Source of the DNA: Alphaproteobacteria bacterium | Lineage (GTDB): Bacteria; Pseudomonadota; Alphaproteobacteria; UBA9219 | DNA length: 10,529 nucleotides | Reading direction: 5' to 3' | NCBI GenBank assembly: GCA_028865155.1 | Contig: JAGWKW010000033.1 | Location: 1 to 10,529, forward strand | Part shown: positions 1 to 7,047 of the stretch, piece by piece | How the letters are laid out: the number at the start of each line of letters is the position of its first letter | Position numbering within the stretch: the first letter of the stretch is position 1 | Notes under the pieces: model-generated | Database searches by the model: none | What the model was told of the DNA's origin: nothing | The model's input: the letters and a program-made list of their open reading frames with translations, nothing else | Translations under genes and position numbers: made by a program

Positions 1-811
1 GATCAAAGGCCATCCGGATTTTTCCCTGCTAACGACCATTCCCATCCAGCCGCGCCCCTATTGGCCCGCGTTCCTGATGGCCTGCCTTCTGGGATCGTGG
101 ACTTTGCTTGGCTTCGAAGGAGCTGCGGACATTTCCGAAGAAACCGTCAACGTCAAGCGCGTCGCGCCCAAAGGCATCATTCATTCAGTCCTGACCTGTT
201 CCGCGCTCGGCTTCGCGTTCATCATGGTGATGACGCTTGCCATATCCAACCTTGCCGCCGTCGCTTCGGCGAGCGATCCCGTCACCGCCATCGTTTCCGG
301 CGCGCTCGGCGGCATGATGGCCAAAATTTTCCTTGTCCTCGTTCTGGTTTCGATGTTCGCCTGTTCGCTCGTCAATATGACGGGGGCATCGCGCGTTCTG
401 TTCGCCATGTCGCGCGACGGACGCTTTGCCGCGTCTTCGGCCTTGCAGAAAATTTCCGCGCATCAAGTGCCGTATGTCGCCATATGGTCCGTTTCCGCCG
501 TTTCGGCCTTCTTTTTCTGGATCGCGGATACCGCTACGGCTTTGTATGGCGCGGGCGCAGTGCTGTTCGCCTTGTTTTACCTGACGACGGTTCTGGGATT
601 TGCCGTCGGCTATAGGAAACTGCCGCCCACGGACGGCTTCTCTCTCGGTCGCTGGCACAAGCCGACTGTCTTTCTGGCTGCGCTATGGCTGATCGTTGAA
701 ATCGGCATTCTGACGATACCGGCGGAATTCCATTCCGTCGCACGGGCCACGAGCGGCGTCATGGCCGCCGGAGCTTTGCTTTATCTGGCCGTGGGGCGGC
801 GACGCGGTTAA
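1..811 (+). CDS. APC-superfamily amino acid permease, C-terminal part (5' end outside window)
   Basis: The reading frame is open from base 2 to the TAA at 809-811, giving about 269 visible residues; the start lies upstream of the window. It is probably an inner-membrane amino acid or amine permease. The visible part opens near a transmembrane helix that carries the motif GFEGAADISEET, typical of amino acid/choline-type permeases of the APC superfamily. About six further hydrophobic segments follow (for example around bases 180-260, 290-400, 470-535, 540-610, 655-720 and 755-800), separated by short polar loops such as SRDGRFAAS. The chain ends in RRRG, a positive tail that would favour a cytoplasmic C-terminus. 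A full-length member would have about 12 helices and 450-500 residues, so roughly half is missing. The substrate cannot be told. Its stop codon shares a TTAA with the convergent acyl-CoA dehydrogenase gene. The family call is confident; the substrate is unknown. Confidence 0.85.
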   Translation, partial: IKGHPDFSLLTTIPIQPRPYWPAFLMACLLGSWTLLGFEGAADISEETVNVKRVAPKGIIHSVLTCSALGFAFIMVMTLAISNLAAVASASDPVTAIVSGALGGMMAKIFLVLVLVSMFACSLVNMTGASRVLFAMSRDGRFAASSALQKISAHQVPYVAIWSVSAVSAFFFWIADTATALYGAGAVLFALFYLTTVLGFAVGYRKLPPTDGFSLGRWHKPTVFLAALWLIVEIGILTIPAEFHSVARATSGVMAAGALLYLAVGRRRG

Positions 812-2586
812 AATGCTTCCGCCGGGAAATCCATGACCGGTTTCGCGCCCGACAGGATGGCGAGGTTGAGCGCGTTGACCTGCGGCAGGATGCGACCGAA
901 ATAGAAGCGCGCGGTTTTGATCTTGGCTTCGTAAAACGGCGCGCGGTCGCCCGCGACGGAAAGCTTCGACGCTGCGACCTTGGCCATTTTAAGCCACATG
1001 AAACCGACCGCGACGAGCGCGAACAGGCGCAGATAATCGCTGGCCGCCGCACCGGCTTCGTCAGGATTGCCGAAACCGCGCGTCGCGACGGTGAGCGAGG
1101 CCATTTGCAGCTTGCCGAACGCCGACATGAAGTACGGTAAAAATTCCGCCAGCGCGCCGTTATCCTTTTCCGCCGCGAGAAACGCGGCGACCGGATGGAA
1201 AAAGCGGCGCATCAGGCGGCCGTAATCCTCGGCCATCTTGCGCCCGACGAGATCGAGCGCCTGGATGCCGTTGGCACCCTCATAAATCTGCGTGATGCGC
1301 GCGTCGCGCACATATTGTTCGACCCCGTTGTCGCGGATATAGCCGTGGCCGCCATAGACCTGAACGGCGAGATTGGCGACGTCGAAACCGGCGTCGGTTA
1401 GAAAGGATTTGATGATCGGGATCATCAGCGCGACGAAATCCGCCGCTTCGGCGCGCTTGGTTTCGTCCTGCGTCTTGGTTTCGACGTCGAGTTCGCGCCC
1501 GACCCAATAGGCCAGCGCGCGGCAGCCTTCGGTCAGCGCACGCATCGTCAGCAGATTGCGCCGCACATCGGGATGCACGATGATCGGGTCTGCCGGTTTG
1601 TCCGGAAATTTCGCGCCGGTCAGCGAACGCATCTGCAACCGCTCCTTGGCATAAATCACGGCGTTCTGATAGGCAACTTCGGCGAGGCCCAGCCCTTGCA
1701 GGCCGACGGCCATACGCGCTTCGTTCATCATCGTGAACATCGCGCTCATGCCCTTGTTCGGCTTGCCGACGAGCCAGCCGGTCGCATTGTCGAAATTCAT
1801 CACGCAGGTCGCCGACCCCTTGATGCCCATTTTATGTTCGATGCTGCCGCAAACCACATTGTTCCGCGACATATCCGCAGGCATGAATTTCGGCACGACG
1901 AACAAACTGATGCCCTTGATGCCTTCGGGCGCATCGGGCAGCCGCGCGAGAACAAGGTGAATGATATTCTCGGACAAATCATGCTCGCCCGCCGAGATGA
2001 AGATTTTCGTACCGGTGACCTTATAACTGCCGTCGGCGTGCGGTTCGGCTTTGGTGCGGATAAGGCCGAGATCGGTGCCGCATTGCGGCTCGGTCAAACA
2101 CATCGTGCCCGTCCATGTGCCGTCGGTCAGTTTCGGTAAATAGGTTTTTTTGAATTCGTCCGAGGCGTGTTTTTCAATGGCATTATACGCGCCATGCGAC
2201 AAGCCCGGATACATACCGAAAGACATATTCGCGCTGCTGAAAATTTCATCGAGAACGCAGTTGAGCAGAATGGGAAGCCCCTGCCCGCCATATTCGGTTT
2301 TGCACGACAAACCAGTCCAGCCGCCTTCGCGAAACGTCTGATACGCATCTTTAAATCCCGCAGGCGTTTTGACATTGCCGTTGTCGAACGCGCAGCCTTC
2401 CTTGTCGCCGGACTGGTTGAGCGGAAACAACAGTTCCTCGGCAATTTGCGCCGCCGCTTCGACGATCGTATCGATATTGTCCGCCGTCGCTTCTTCATAG
2501 CCCGGCAACGCGGCCAGCGCAGGCGCGTCAATCACTTCGTTCAAGATAAAGCGGATGTCTTCAAGAGGGGCTTTGTAGCTGGGCAT
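808..2586 (-). CDS. Acyl-CoA dehydrogenase, DmdC-like large form (592 aa)
   Basis: This FAD enzyme makes the 2,3-trans double bond in an acyl-CoA, the first step of beta-oxidation, and passes electrons to electron-transfer flavoprotein. At 592 residues it is about 200 longer than a classical acyl-CoA dehydrogenase. It has an N-terminal extension (about 1-75), the usual N-terminal and middle domains (about 80-275), a C-terminal helical domain (about 280-450) and an extra C-terminal domain (about 455-592). This is the layout of the 3-methylmercaptopropionyl-CoA dehydrogenase (DmdC) group. The flavin-region motif MCLTEPQCGTDLG is at 162-174, and the catalytic base is most likely E436 in QIYEGANGIQ. 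The ATG is preceded by AGGGTG four bases away. The gene lies downstream of the thiolase and hydratase genes on the same strand but is cut off from them by an opposite-strand gene, so it probably has its own promoter. Substrate chain length, or a role in DMSP breakdown, cannot be decided here. Confidence 0.93.
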   Translation of the reverse strand: MPSYKAPLEDIRFILNEVIDAPALAALPGYEEATADNIDTIVEAAAQIAEELLFPLNQSGDKEGCAFDNGNVKTPAGFKDAYQTFREGGWTGLSCKTEYGGQGLPILLNCVLDEIFSSANMSFGMYPGLSHGAYNAIEKHASDEFKKTYLPKLTDGTWTGTMCLTEPQCGTDLGLIRTKAEPHADGSYKVTGTKIFISAGEHDLSENIIHLVLARLPDAPEGIKGISLFVVPKFMPADMSRNNVVCGSIEHKMGIKGSATCVMNFDNATGWLVGKPNKGMSAMFTMMNEARMAVGLQGLGLAEVAYQNAVIYAKERLQMRSLTGAKFPDKPADPIIVHPDVRRNLLTMRALTEGCRALAYWVGRELDVETKTQDETKRAEAADFVALMIPIIKSFLTDAGFDVANLAVQVYGGHGYIRDNGVEQYVRDARITQIYEGANGIQALDLVGRKMAEDYGRLMRRFFHPVAAFLAAEKDNGALAEFLPYFMSAFGKLQMASLTVATRGFGNPDEAGAAASDYLRLFALVAVGFMWLKMAKVAASKLSVAGDRAPFYEAKIKTARFYFGRILPQVNALNLAILSGAKPVMDFPAEAF

Positions 2587-2719
2587 GGGTCACCCTATGA
2601 TGTGTATATAGAAACGGGATATTAAGTTAACCATAACTTCCATTAACAAGGGGTGAAAATATTTTACAAGACCATGGCATCGGCGGTAAAAATACCTGTT
2701 TTTATATAAAGGATTTGTA
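2587..2719. promoter_or_regulatory. Divergent promoter region with a palindrome, between acyl-CoA dehydrogenase and alpha-CTD-like gene
   Basis: This 133-base AT-rich gap drives two divergent genes. For the plus-strand gene, TTTACA (2663-2668) and TAAAAA (2687-2692) are 18 bases apart, a plausible -35/-10 pair. An AAAGGA ribosome site at 2708-2713 is followed by ATG at 2720. For the minus-strand gene, TATATA (2605-2610) could be a -10 box, but its -35 is poor. A perfect inverted repeat, AAGTTA-ACCA-TAACTT, spans 2624-2639 and overlaps where the minus-strand -35 would fall, so it is a candidate operator. The boxes and the operator are read by eye and have no experimental support. Confidence 0.35.
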
Positions 2720-3148
2720 ATGAGCGATTTGGACGAAGCGCCCCCTCGGCACCCCATGGACAACGTTGAGCATTCTGTCGGCTTGGGAAATATGCTCAAT
2801 ATAATCGGTATCCGCGACCTTGAAGATTTGTCTATGAAGACAGAGGCCGAACTGCACGAAGGTGGCTGCAACCGTGCACATATAACCGAAATCAAGAAAA
2901 TACTTGCGGAACATGATCTGCGCCTCGACATGGGGGTCAGCGAGGAGGAAGCTGCGCGCAAAAAGGCCGAAGCCGACGAAGCGCGCCGCCAATGGAAACA
3001 TGATATAGCTCCTCAGATCAAGCAATCCATTATGGACATCCTCGCCAATGCTGGCGTGGAAATCACCGACCCTGCGCTGGAGCGAAAAGTCGAAGCAGTC
3101 CTACGGCACGCCGCAAAGCGCCTGAAAGCGAAAGACAACACACCTTAA
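2720..3148 (+). CDS. Orphan RNA polymerase alpha C-terminal-domain-like protein (142 aa)
   Basis: Residues about 16-71 align with the C-terminal domain of the RNA polymerase alpha subunit almost without gaps. The matching stretches are GNMLNIIGIRDLEDL, the helix KTEAEL, then TEIKKILAEHDLRLDM, which corresponds to the alpha-CTD TEIKDVLASRGLSLGM. This is a helix-hairpin-helix-type fold that in alpha contacts DNA UP elements and activators. The rest of alpha is absent. Instead there is a charged, mostly helical tail (about 72-137; SEEEAARKKAEADEARRQW, then a second amphipathic part) ending in KAKDNTP. Compared with E. coli alpha, the key DNA contact R265 appears as Gly and K298 as Ala, while N268 and E302 are kept, so DNA binding may be weakened or changed. 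AAAGGA six bases before the ATG supports the start. The gene lies antisense between two beta-oxidation genes. A regulatory role is inferred, not shown; its partner is unknown. Confidence 0.8.
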   Translation: MSDLDEAPPRHPMDNVEHSVGLGNMLNIIGIRDLEDLSMKTEAELHEGGCNRAHITEIKKILAEHDLRLDMGVSEEEAARKKAEADEARRQWKHDIAPQIKQSIMDILANAGVEITDPALERKVEAVLRHAAKRLKAKDNTP

Positions 3149-5481
3149 TTCCTGAGCGGTTTGCCGGTTTTAAGCGTGTACTCGATACGCGCAACGGTTT
3201 CGGGCGTACGAACCAGCTTCATGAATTCGCGGAACTCGAGATCGAGGATTTGCTGTTCCGTCGTCGGCGCGGTCAGGTCATGTTCGCCGCCGCATAAAAC
3301 CGCTGCCAGCGCCTTCGACACCGTCACGTCGTGCGGCAATGCCTTGCCCGCCAGCTTGAACCCGTCGATGGCGAGATTCAGCGCCGCGCGCCCGGTCGGC
3401 CCCGGCAGGTTGAGCGTGAAGGGTTCCGGCGGCTTGTAATCGCGCGCCAAATCCAGCGCGCGCTGCTTGGCATCGAACAGCAGCCGGTCGCGGTTCATCG
3501 TGATGCCGTCCGTCGGGCGCAGATACATCAGATCGCGTGCGTCGAAAGCCGACTTCGCGACCTTGGCCATGCTGATCGTCTCGAACAGTTTGGCGACGGG
3601 CGGGATCGGGCCGCCGAAGCGTTTCTTCGCGCCGAAGGCGCGGTTCAGCATCTGCGCGCAGCCACCCCAACCCGGCACGATGCCGACGCCGCATTCGACC
3701 AGGCCGATATAGGTTTCGGCATGGGCCTGCACCGCCGCGCAATGCAGCGTGATTTCACATCCGCCACCAAGCGCAAGGCCCGAAGGCGCGGCCACGGTCG
3801 GGAACGGCGCGTATTTGACCGCTTGATAGGTCGCGTGGCCTTTTTTGATCAGGTCTTCGATGGCGGGATACATCGCGATATTGAGCGCGAACAGGGCCAG
3901 CCCCAGATTGGCGCCCGCCGAGAAATGTTCGGCTTCATTATAGACGACGAGCGCCTTGTACCGGCCCTTGCTGCCCGCAATCGTTTCGACCGATTTTTGC
4001 AACAGCGCGAAAGTATCCGGGTCGATCGCGTTCATCTTGGTATGGAATTCGAAACATACGACGCCGTCGCCGATGTCCCACAGGCTGGCGGAGCCGTTTT
4101 TCAAAACAGGTTTCGACGCGCGTTTGACATCGGCCAGAAGCAGAACGCCCTCGGGGCGCGCGACAGGGTGATAGTCGCCGTCGGTGCCGAGATAGTCGAG
4201 CTTGCCGCCTTCGATGCGGTAGAAAGAACGGTTCGCAGCTTTTTGCAAAAAGTCCGGCACCGGTTTGCCTTCGGCTTTCAGCCGTTCGGCGAACCAGCCC
4301 GCGCCAAGCTTGTCGATCAGTTCGAACGGCCCGAATTTCCAGTTGAAGCCGAGCCGCATGCCAGCATCGACCGCAACGATGTCGTCCGCGATCTGCGGCA
4401 CGAGCGAGGCGACATAGGACAAGGCTTGCGCCAGCACCGTCCATGTATATTTACCGATTTTATCGTCGGTCTCGCACAGCGCGCGCAAATTCTTGCCCGC
4501 GCTTTCGACCGTCGCCAGTTTGGCTTTTTTCGATTCGCGATAGTCGCCGGTTTTAAGATCGACCGATTCTTTAACTTTGCCTGCTTCGCTTTTGTTTATC
4601 CTGTAAAAACCGCCTTTGCCCTTGCGGCCCGTATAGCCGTCGGCGATCATTTTATCGATGAGCGGATGCGTGATGTTCACGGCGCGATAGGCGTCGTCCG
4701 CAGGCAAAGTCGCCATGAAGCTTTCGGCGATATGCGGCATGAGGTCGAGGCCGATCAGGTCGAGCAGCCCGAACACGCCCGTCTTCGGCATTCCCGTCGG
4801 TTTGCCGAAGACGGCATCGGCTTCCTCGACCGTTATGCCCATATCGAACGCGGCATTGACGGCGCACTGAATGAAGAAAACGCCAAGGCGGTTGGCGATG
4901 AAGCCGGGCGTATCCTTGCACGGCACGACGCCCTTGCCCAAACGCTTGTCGCAGAAATCGCGGATCATATCTGCCGCGCCGTCATGGGTTTGCGGCCCCG
5001 TGACGAGTTCGAGCAAACGCATATAACGCGGCGGGTTGAAGAAATGCGTGACTAGGAAGTCGCGCGCGAACGCGTCCGACTGGCCCGCCGTCAGCACATG
5101 CAACGGAATGGTCGATGTGTTCGACGAGATAACCGAACCCGGCTTGCGCGCGCCGTCGATTTTTTTATAGAGATCGGATTTGACCTTGGGGTCTTCGAGT
5201 ACCGCTTCGATGATCCAGTCGACATCCGACAGGCGCGCCAGATCGTCTTCGATATTTCCCGGCCTGATCAGCTTGACATTCTTCGCATGCATGAAAGGCG
5301 AAGGGTCGGCTTTCTTGAGCTTTTCAAGCGCGTTGAGGGCAAGAAAATTGCGATCCGGCTTGTCCTTCAATACGATGTCGAGCAGCAAAACGGGGATGCC
5401 CGCATTGGCGATATGCGCGGCGATCTGGCTGCCCATGACGCCCGAACCGATGACGGCGACTTTTTCGATCAGATGATCCAT
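3145..5481 (-). CDS. 3-hydroxyacyl-CoA dehydrogenase / enoyl-CoA hydratase fusion (FadN-like, 778 aa)
   Basis: This multifunctional beta-oxidation enzyme hydrates 2-enoyl-CoA and oxidises the 3-hydroxyacyl-CoA with NAD. The dehydrogenase part comes first: the Rossmann motif GSGVMGSQIA lies at 12-21, and the catalytic pair is H146 (in THFFNP) and E158 (in LLELVTG). A first C-terminal dehydrogenase domain runs from about 190 to 296, and a second copy-like segment at about 340-400 carries GFNWKFGPFELID. The crotonase part follows (about 465-680), with both catalytic glutamates, E576 in GGGCE and E596 in GLVECGVGIVPGWGG, spaced as in rat crotonase. This order is the reverse of E. coli FadB and matches the Bacillus FadN type. 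The start at 5481 is chosen because GGAGG (5489-5493) lies seven bases upstream and the ATG overlaps the thiolase stop as TAATG. A 16-residue upstream extension in the same frame lacks this support. It works with the thiolase next to it. Confidence 0.94.
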   Translation of the reverse strand: MDHLIEKVAVIGSGVMGSQIAAHIANAGIPVLLLDIVLKDKPDRNFLALNALEKLKKADPSPFMHAKNVKLIRPGNIEDDLARLSDVDWIIEAVLEDPKVKSDLYKKIDGARKPGSVISSNTSTIPLHVLTAGQSDAFARDFLVTHFFNPPRYMRLLELVTGPQTHDGAADMIRDFCDKRLGKGVVPCKDTPGFIANRLGVFFIQCAVNAAFDMGITVEEADAVFGKPTGMPKTGVFGLLDLIGLDLMPHIAESFMATLPADDAYRAVNITHPLIDKMIADGYTGRKGKGGFYRINKSEAGKVKESVDLKTGDYRESKKAKLATVESAGKNLRALCETDDKIGKYTWTVLAQALSYVASLVPQIADDIVAVDAGMRLGFNWKFGPFELIDKLGAGWFAERLKAEGKPVPDFLQKAANRSFYRIEGGKLDYLGTDGDYHPVARPEGVLLLADVKRASKPVLKNGSASLWDIGDGVVCFEFHTKMNAIDPDTFALLQKSVETIAGSKGRYKALVVYNEAEHFSAGANLGLALFALNIAMYPAIEDLIKKGHATYQAVKYAPFPTVAAPSGLALGGGCEITLHCAAVQAHAETYIGLVECGVGIVPGWGGCAQMLNRAFGAKKRFGGPIPPVAKLFETISMAKVAKSAFDARDLMYLRPTDGITMNRDRLLFDAKQRALDLARDYKPPEPFTLNLPGPTGRAALNLAIDGFKLAGKALPHDVTVSKALAAVLCGGEHDLTAPTTEQQILDLEFREFMKLVRTPETVARIEYTLKTGKPLRN

Positions 5482-5493
5482 TACACGGCCTCC
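5479..5493 (-). promoter_or_regulatory. Shine-Dalgarno and TAATG coupling site between thiolase and dehydrogenase/hydratase genes
   Basis: On the minus strand, GGAGG (5489-5493) is followed seven bases later by TAATG (5479-5483). The thiolase stop TAA and the downstream ATG share one A. This fixes the downstream start at 5481 and suggests coupled, near-equal synthesis of the two beta-oxidation proteins. Confidence 0.85.
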
Positions 5494-6617
5494 AGAATGG
5501 TCGCGATGCCCTGCCCGCCGCCGATACATTGCGTGGCCAGCGCAAATTTCTTTCCTTCGCGTTTCAGAAGCGCGGCGGCTTTGCCGGTGATGCGCGCGCC
5601 CGTCGCCCCCAAAGGATGCCCCAAAGCGATGGCTCCGCCGTCGAGATTGATTTTAGCGATGTCGAGACCAAGATCGCGGATACAGGCGATCGACTGGCTC
5701 GCAAAAGCTTCGTTGAGTTCGACGATGTCGATATCGGCAACCGTCAGGCTCGCGCGCTTCAACGCCTTCTGCGTCGCAGCCACCGGGCCAATACCCATAA
5801 TTTCAGGCGCGCAGCCCGCAACCGCAATCGATTTGATGCGCGCCAGAATATCCAACCCATGCGCGCGGGCATAGTCTTCGCTCGTCACCAAAGTCGCCGC
5901 CGAACCGTCGGTCAGCGGCGAGGACGTGCCCGCCGTAACGGAACCGTTTTCCTCGAACGCCGGTTTCAGGTCGGCGAGTTTTTCTGCCGTCGTTCCGGCA
6001 CGGATGCAACCGTCCTTGTCCACTGTGCCGTCGGGCGCCGCGATGGGCACGATCTCTGCCGACAATTTGCCCGCACCCTGCGCGGCTGCCGCCTTGGCCT
6101 GCGACAGCACCGCAAAAACTTCCTGCTCTTTCCGCGCAATATTGTATTTGCGCGCGACATTCTCGGCGGTTTCGCCCATGCCCATATAGGCTGCCGGATA
6201 TTTTTCGGCCAGCGCCGGGTTCGGCATCGGGTTGAAGCCGGAAATCGGCACGCGGGTCATGCTTTCGATGCCGGCGCAGATGAAGGCATCGCCCGCCCCC
6301 ATTTGTATCGCGCCCGCCGCCATGTGGATGGACTGCATCGACGAGCCGCAAAAACGGTTGACTGTCGCGCCTGCGACGCTGTTAGGAAGTCCGGCGAGAA
6401 AACCGACCAGCCGCGCGACATTCAGCCCCTGCTCGCCTTCGGGAAAGGCGCAGCCCATGATCAGGTCTTCGATGTCGGCGGGATTGACGCGCGTGCGTTC
6501 AATAAGGGCGCGAATAACGGTCGCGGCCATGTCGTCGGGCCTGACTTTGGTCAGTTCTCCCTTGTTGGCGAAGCAAAAGGGCGAACGCGCGTAACCGGCG
6601 ATGACGACAGATTTCAT
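5481..6617 (-). CDS. Acetyl-CoA acyltransferase (beta-oxidation thiolase, FadA-like)
   Basis: This thiolase cleaves 3-ketoacyl-CoA with CoA to acetyl-CoA and a shortened acyl-CoA, the last step of beta-oxidation. The sequence is 378 residues, slightly shorter than the usual 390-400. The nucleophilic cysteine is C90 in VNRFCGSSMQ. The other active-site motifs are NEAF at 302-305, GHPLGATG with H334, and QCIGGGQG with C364; all are intact. GGAG lies seven bases before the ATG. It is the first gene of a two-gene minus-strand operon, and its TAA overlaps the next ATG as TAATG, so translation of the two is probably coupled, as in alpha/beta fatty-acid oxidation complexes. The partner argues for the degradative FadA role rather than a biosynthetic acetoacetyl-CoA thiolase, but sequence alone does not exclude the latter activity. 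Confidence 0.94.
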   Translation of the reverse strand: MKSVVIAGYARSPFCFANKGELTKVRPDDMAATVIRALIERTRVNPADIEDLIMGCAFPEGEQGLNVARLVGFLAGLPNSVAGATVNRFCGSSMQSIHMAAGAIQMGAGDAFICAGIESMTRVPISGFNPMPNPALAEKYPAAYMGMGETAENVARKYNIARKEQEVFAVLSQAKAAAAQGAGKLSAEIVPIAAPDGTVDKDGCIRAGTTAEKLADLKPAFEENGSVTAGTSSPLTDGSAATLVTSEDYARAHGLDILARIKSIAVAGCAPEIMGIGPVAATQKALKRASLTVADIDIVELNEAFASQSIACIRDLGLDIAKINLDGGAIALGHPLGATGARITGKAAALLKREGKKFALATQCIGGGQGIATILEAV

Positions 6618-6776
6618 GAAGATGCTCCGGAAAGACAGGGGTTCATCTTGCCTTAACGCAGATAAACAAACGGTTAAAGTGTGCAGGTGCGATATTGCAT
6701 TGCGAGACTACCCCCTTGAACGGGATATGGGAACCGCTTACGCAGGAGAGCTTTCAATAACGCAAAAGGAAAAAAG
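6618..6776. promoter_or_regulatory. Leader region between the beta-oxidation operon and a small plus-strand ORF
   Basis: This gap must carry the promoter of the thiolase/dehydrogenase operon (minus strand), whose ribosome site GGAG is close to the ATG. It may also carry that of the 66-residue ORF (plus strand), whose AAAGGA is at 6765-6770. No convincing -35/-10 pair was found in either direction. A loose inverted repeat TTAAC-15 bases-GTTAA (6653-6677) lies about 40-60 bases upstream of the thiolase start. It shares its GTTAA half-site with the palindrome before the acyl-CoA dehydrogenase gene. That could hint at common control, but such short words occur often by chance. Confidence 0.3.
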
Positions 6777-6977
6777 ATGAAGCCGGAGTTTAATGGATAT
6801 ACTGGGGAAATTATGTTGTTGATGCATAAAGCCGCGCAGGGCTGCGTGTTCTCCACCGAGATGCTGGAATTACGGCGCCAAAAGCCCTTACCGCCGACGG
6901 TTTCCAGATATGCCAATCACGGAAGGCAACAAGCGGTTCAGGAAAGCTTCAGAACCGCATCCCACCCTCGTCTGTAA
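6777..6977 (+). CDS. Possible small hypothetical protein (66 aa)
   Basis: This is a short open frame from ATG to TAA with a good ribosome site, AAAGGA, six bases before the start. It is the only gene-like signal on the plus strand in an otherwise non-coding gap of about 430 bases. The protein is basic, has one cysteine (in AAQGCVF) and shows no signal peptide, transmembrane helix or motif that I recognise. The C-terminal half (LRRQKPLPPTVSRYANHGRQQ) is rich in Arg, Gln and Pro and looks poorly ordered. It ends 70 bases before asd on the same strand, so it could be the leader gene of an asd transcript. The ribosome site is the main support; it may be a chance ORF. Confidence 0.45.
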   Translation: MKPEFNGYTGEIMLLMHKAAQGCVFSTEMLELRRQKPLPPTVSRYANHGRQQAVQESFRTASHPRL

Positions 6978-7047
6978 CGCTTTTCTTTTTCGCTTTTCTT
7001 TCTTATTGTGTGCCTCTTTCAATTTTTGAAGAAACAGGCGCAAGCAC

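Noticed and set aside
797..834. Possible terminator between permease and acyl-CoA dehydrogenase
   Set aside because: Only a five-base GGCGG/CCGCC stem with a long loop and no T-run in either direction.
3331..5055. A 574-residue open frame on the plus strand
   Set aside because: It lies antisense to the dehydrogenase/hydratase gene, is rich in Arg, Asp and Phe as expected for the complement of GC-rich codons, has no recognisable motif, and the opposite strand has complete catalytic motifs.
5482..5529. Sixteen-residue N-terminal extension of the dehydrogenase/hydratase
   Set aside because: It would overlap the thiolase by 49 bases, and the GGAGG site and TAATG point to 5481; the family N-terminus fits that start.
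5529..6656. A 375-residue open frame on the plus strand
   Set aside because: It is antisense to the thiolase gene, has an Arg/His/Ala-rich composition typical of a shadow frame, and matches no family.
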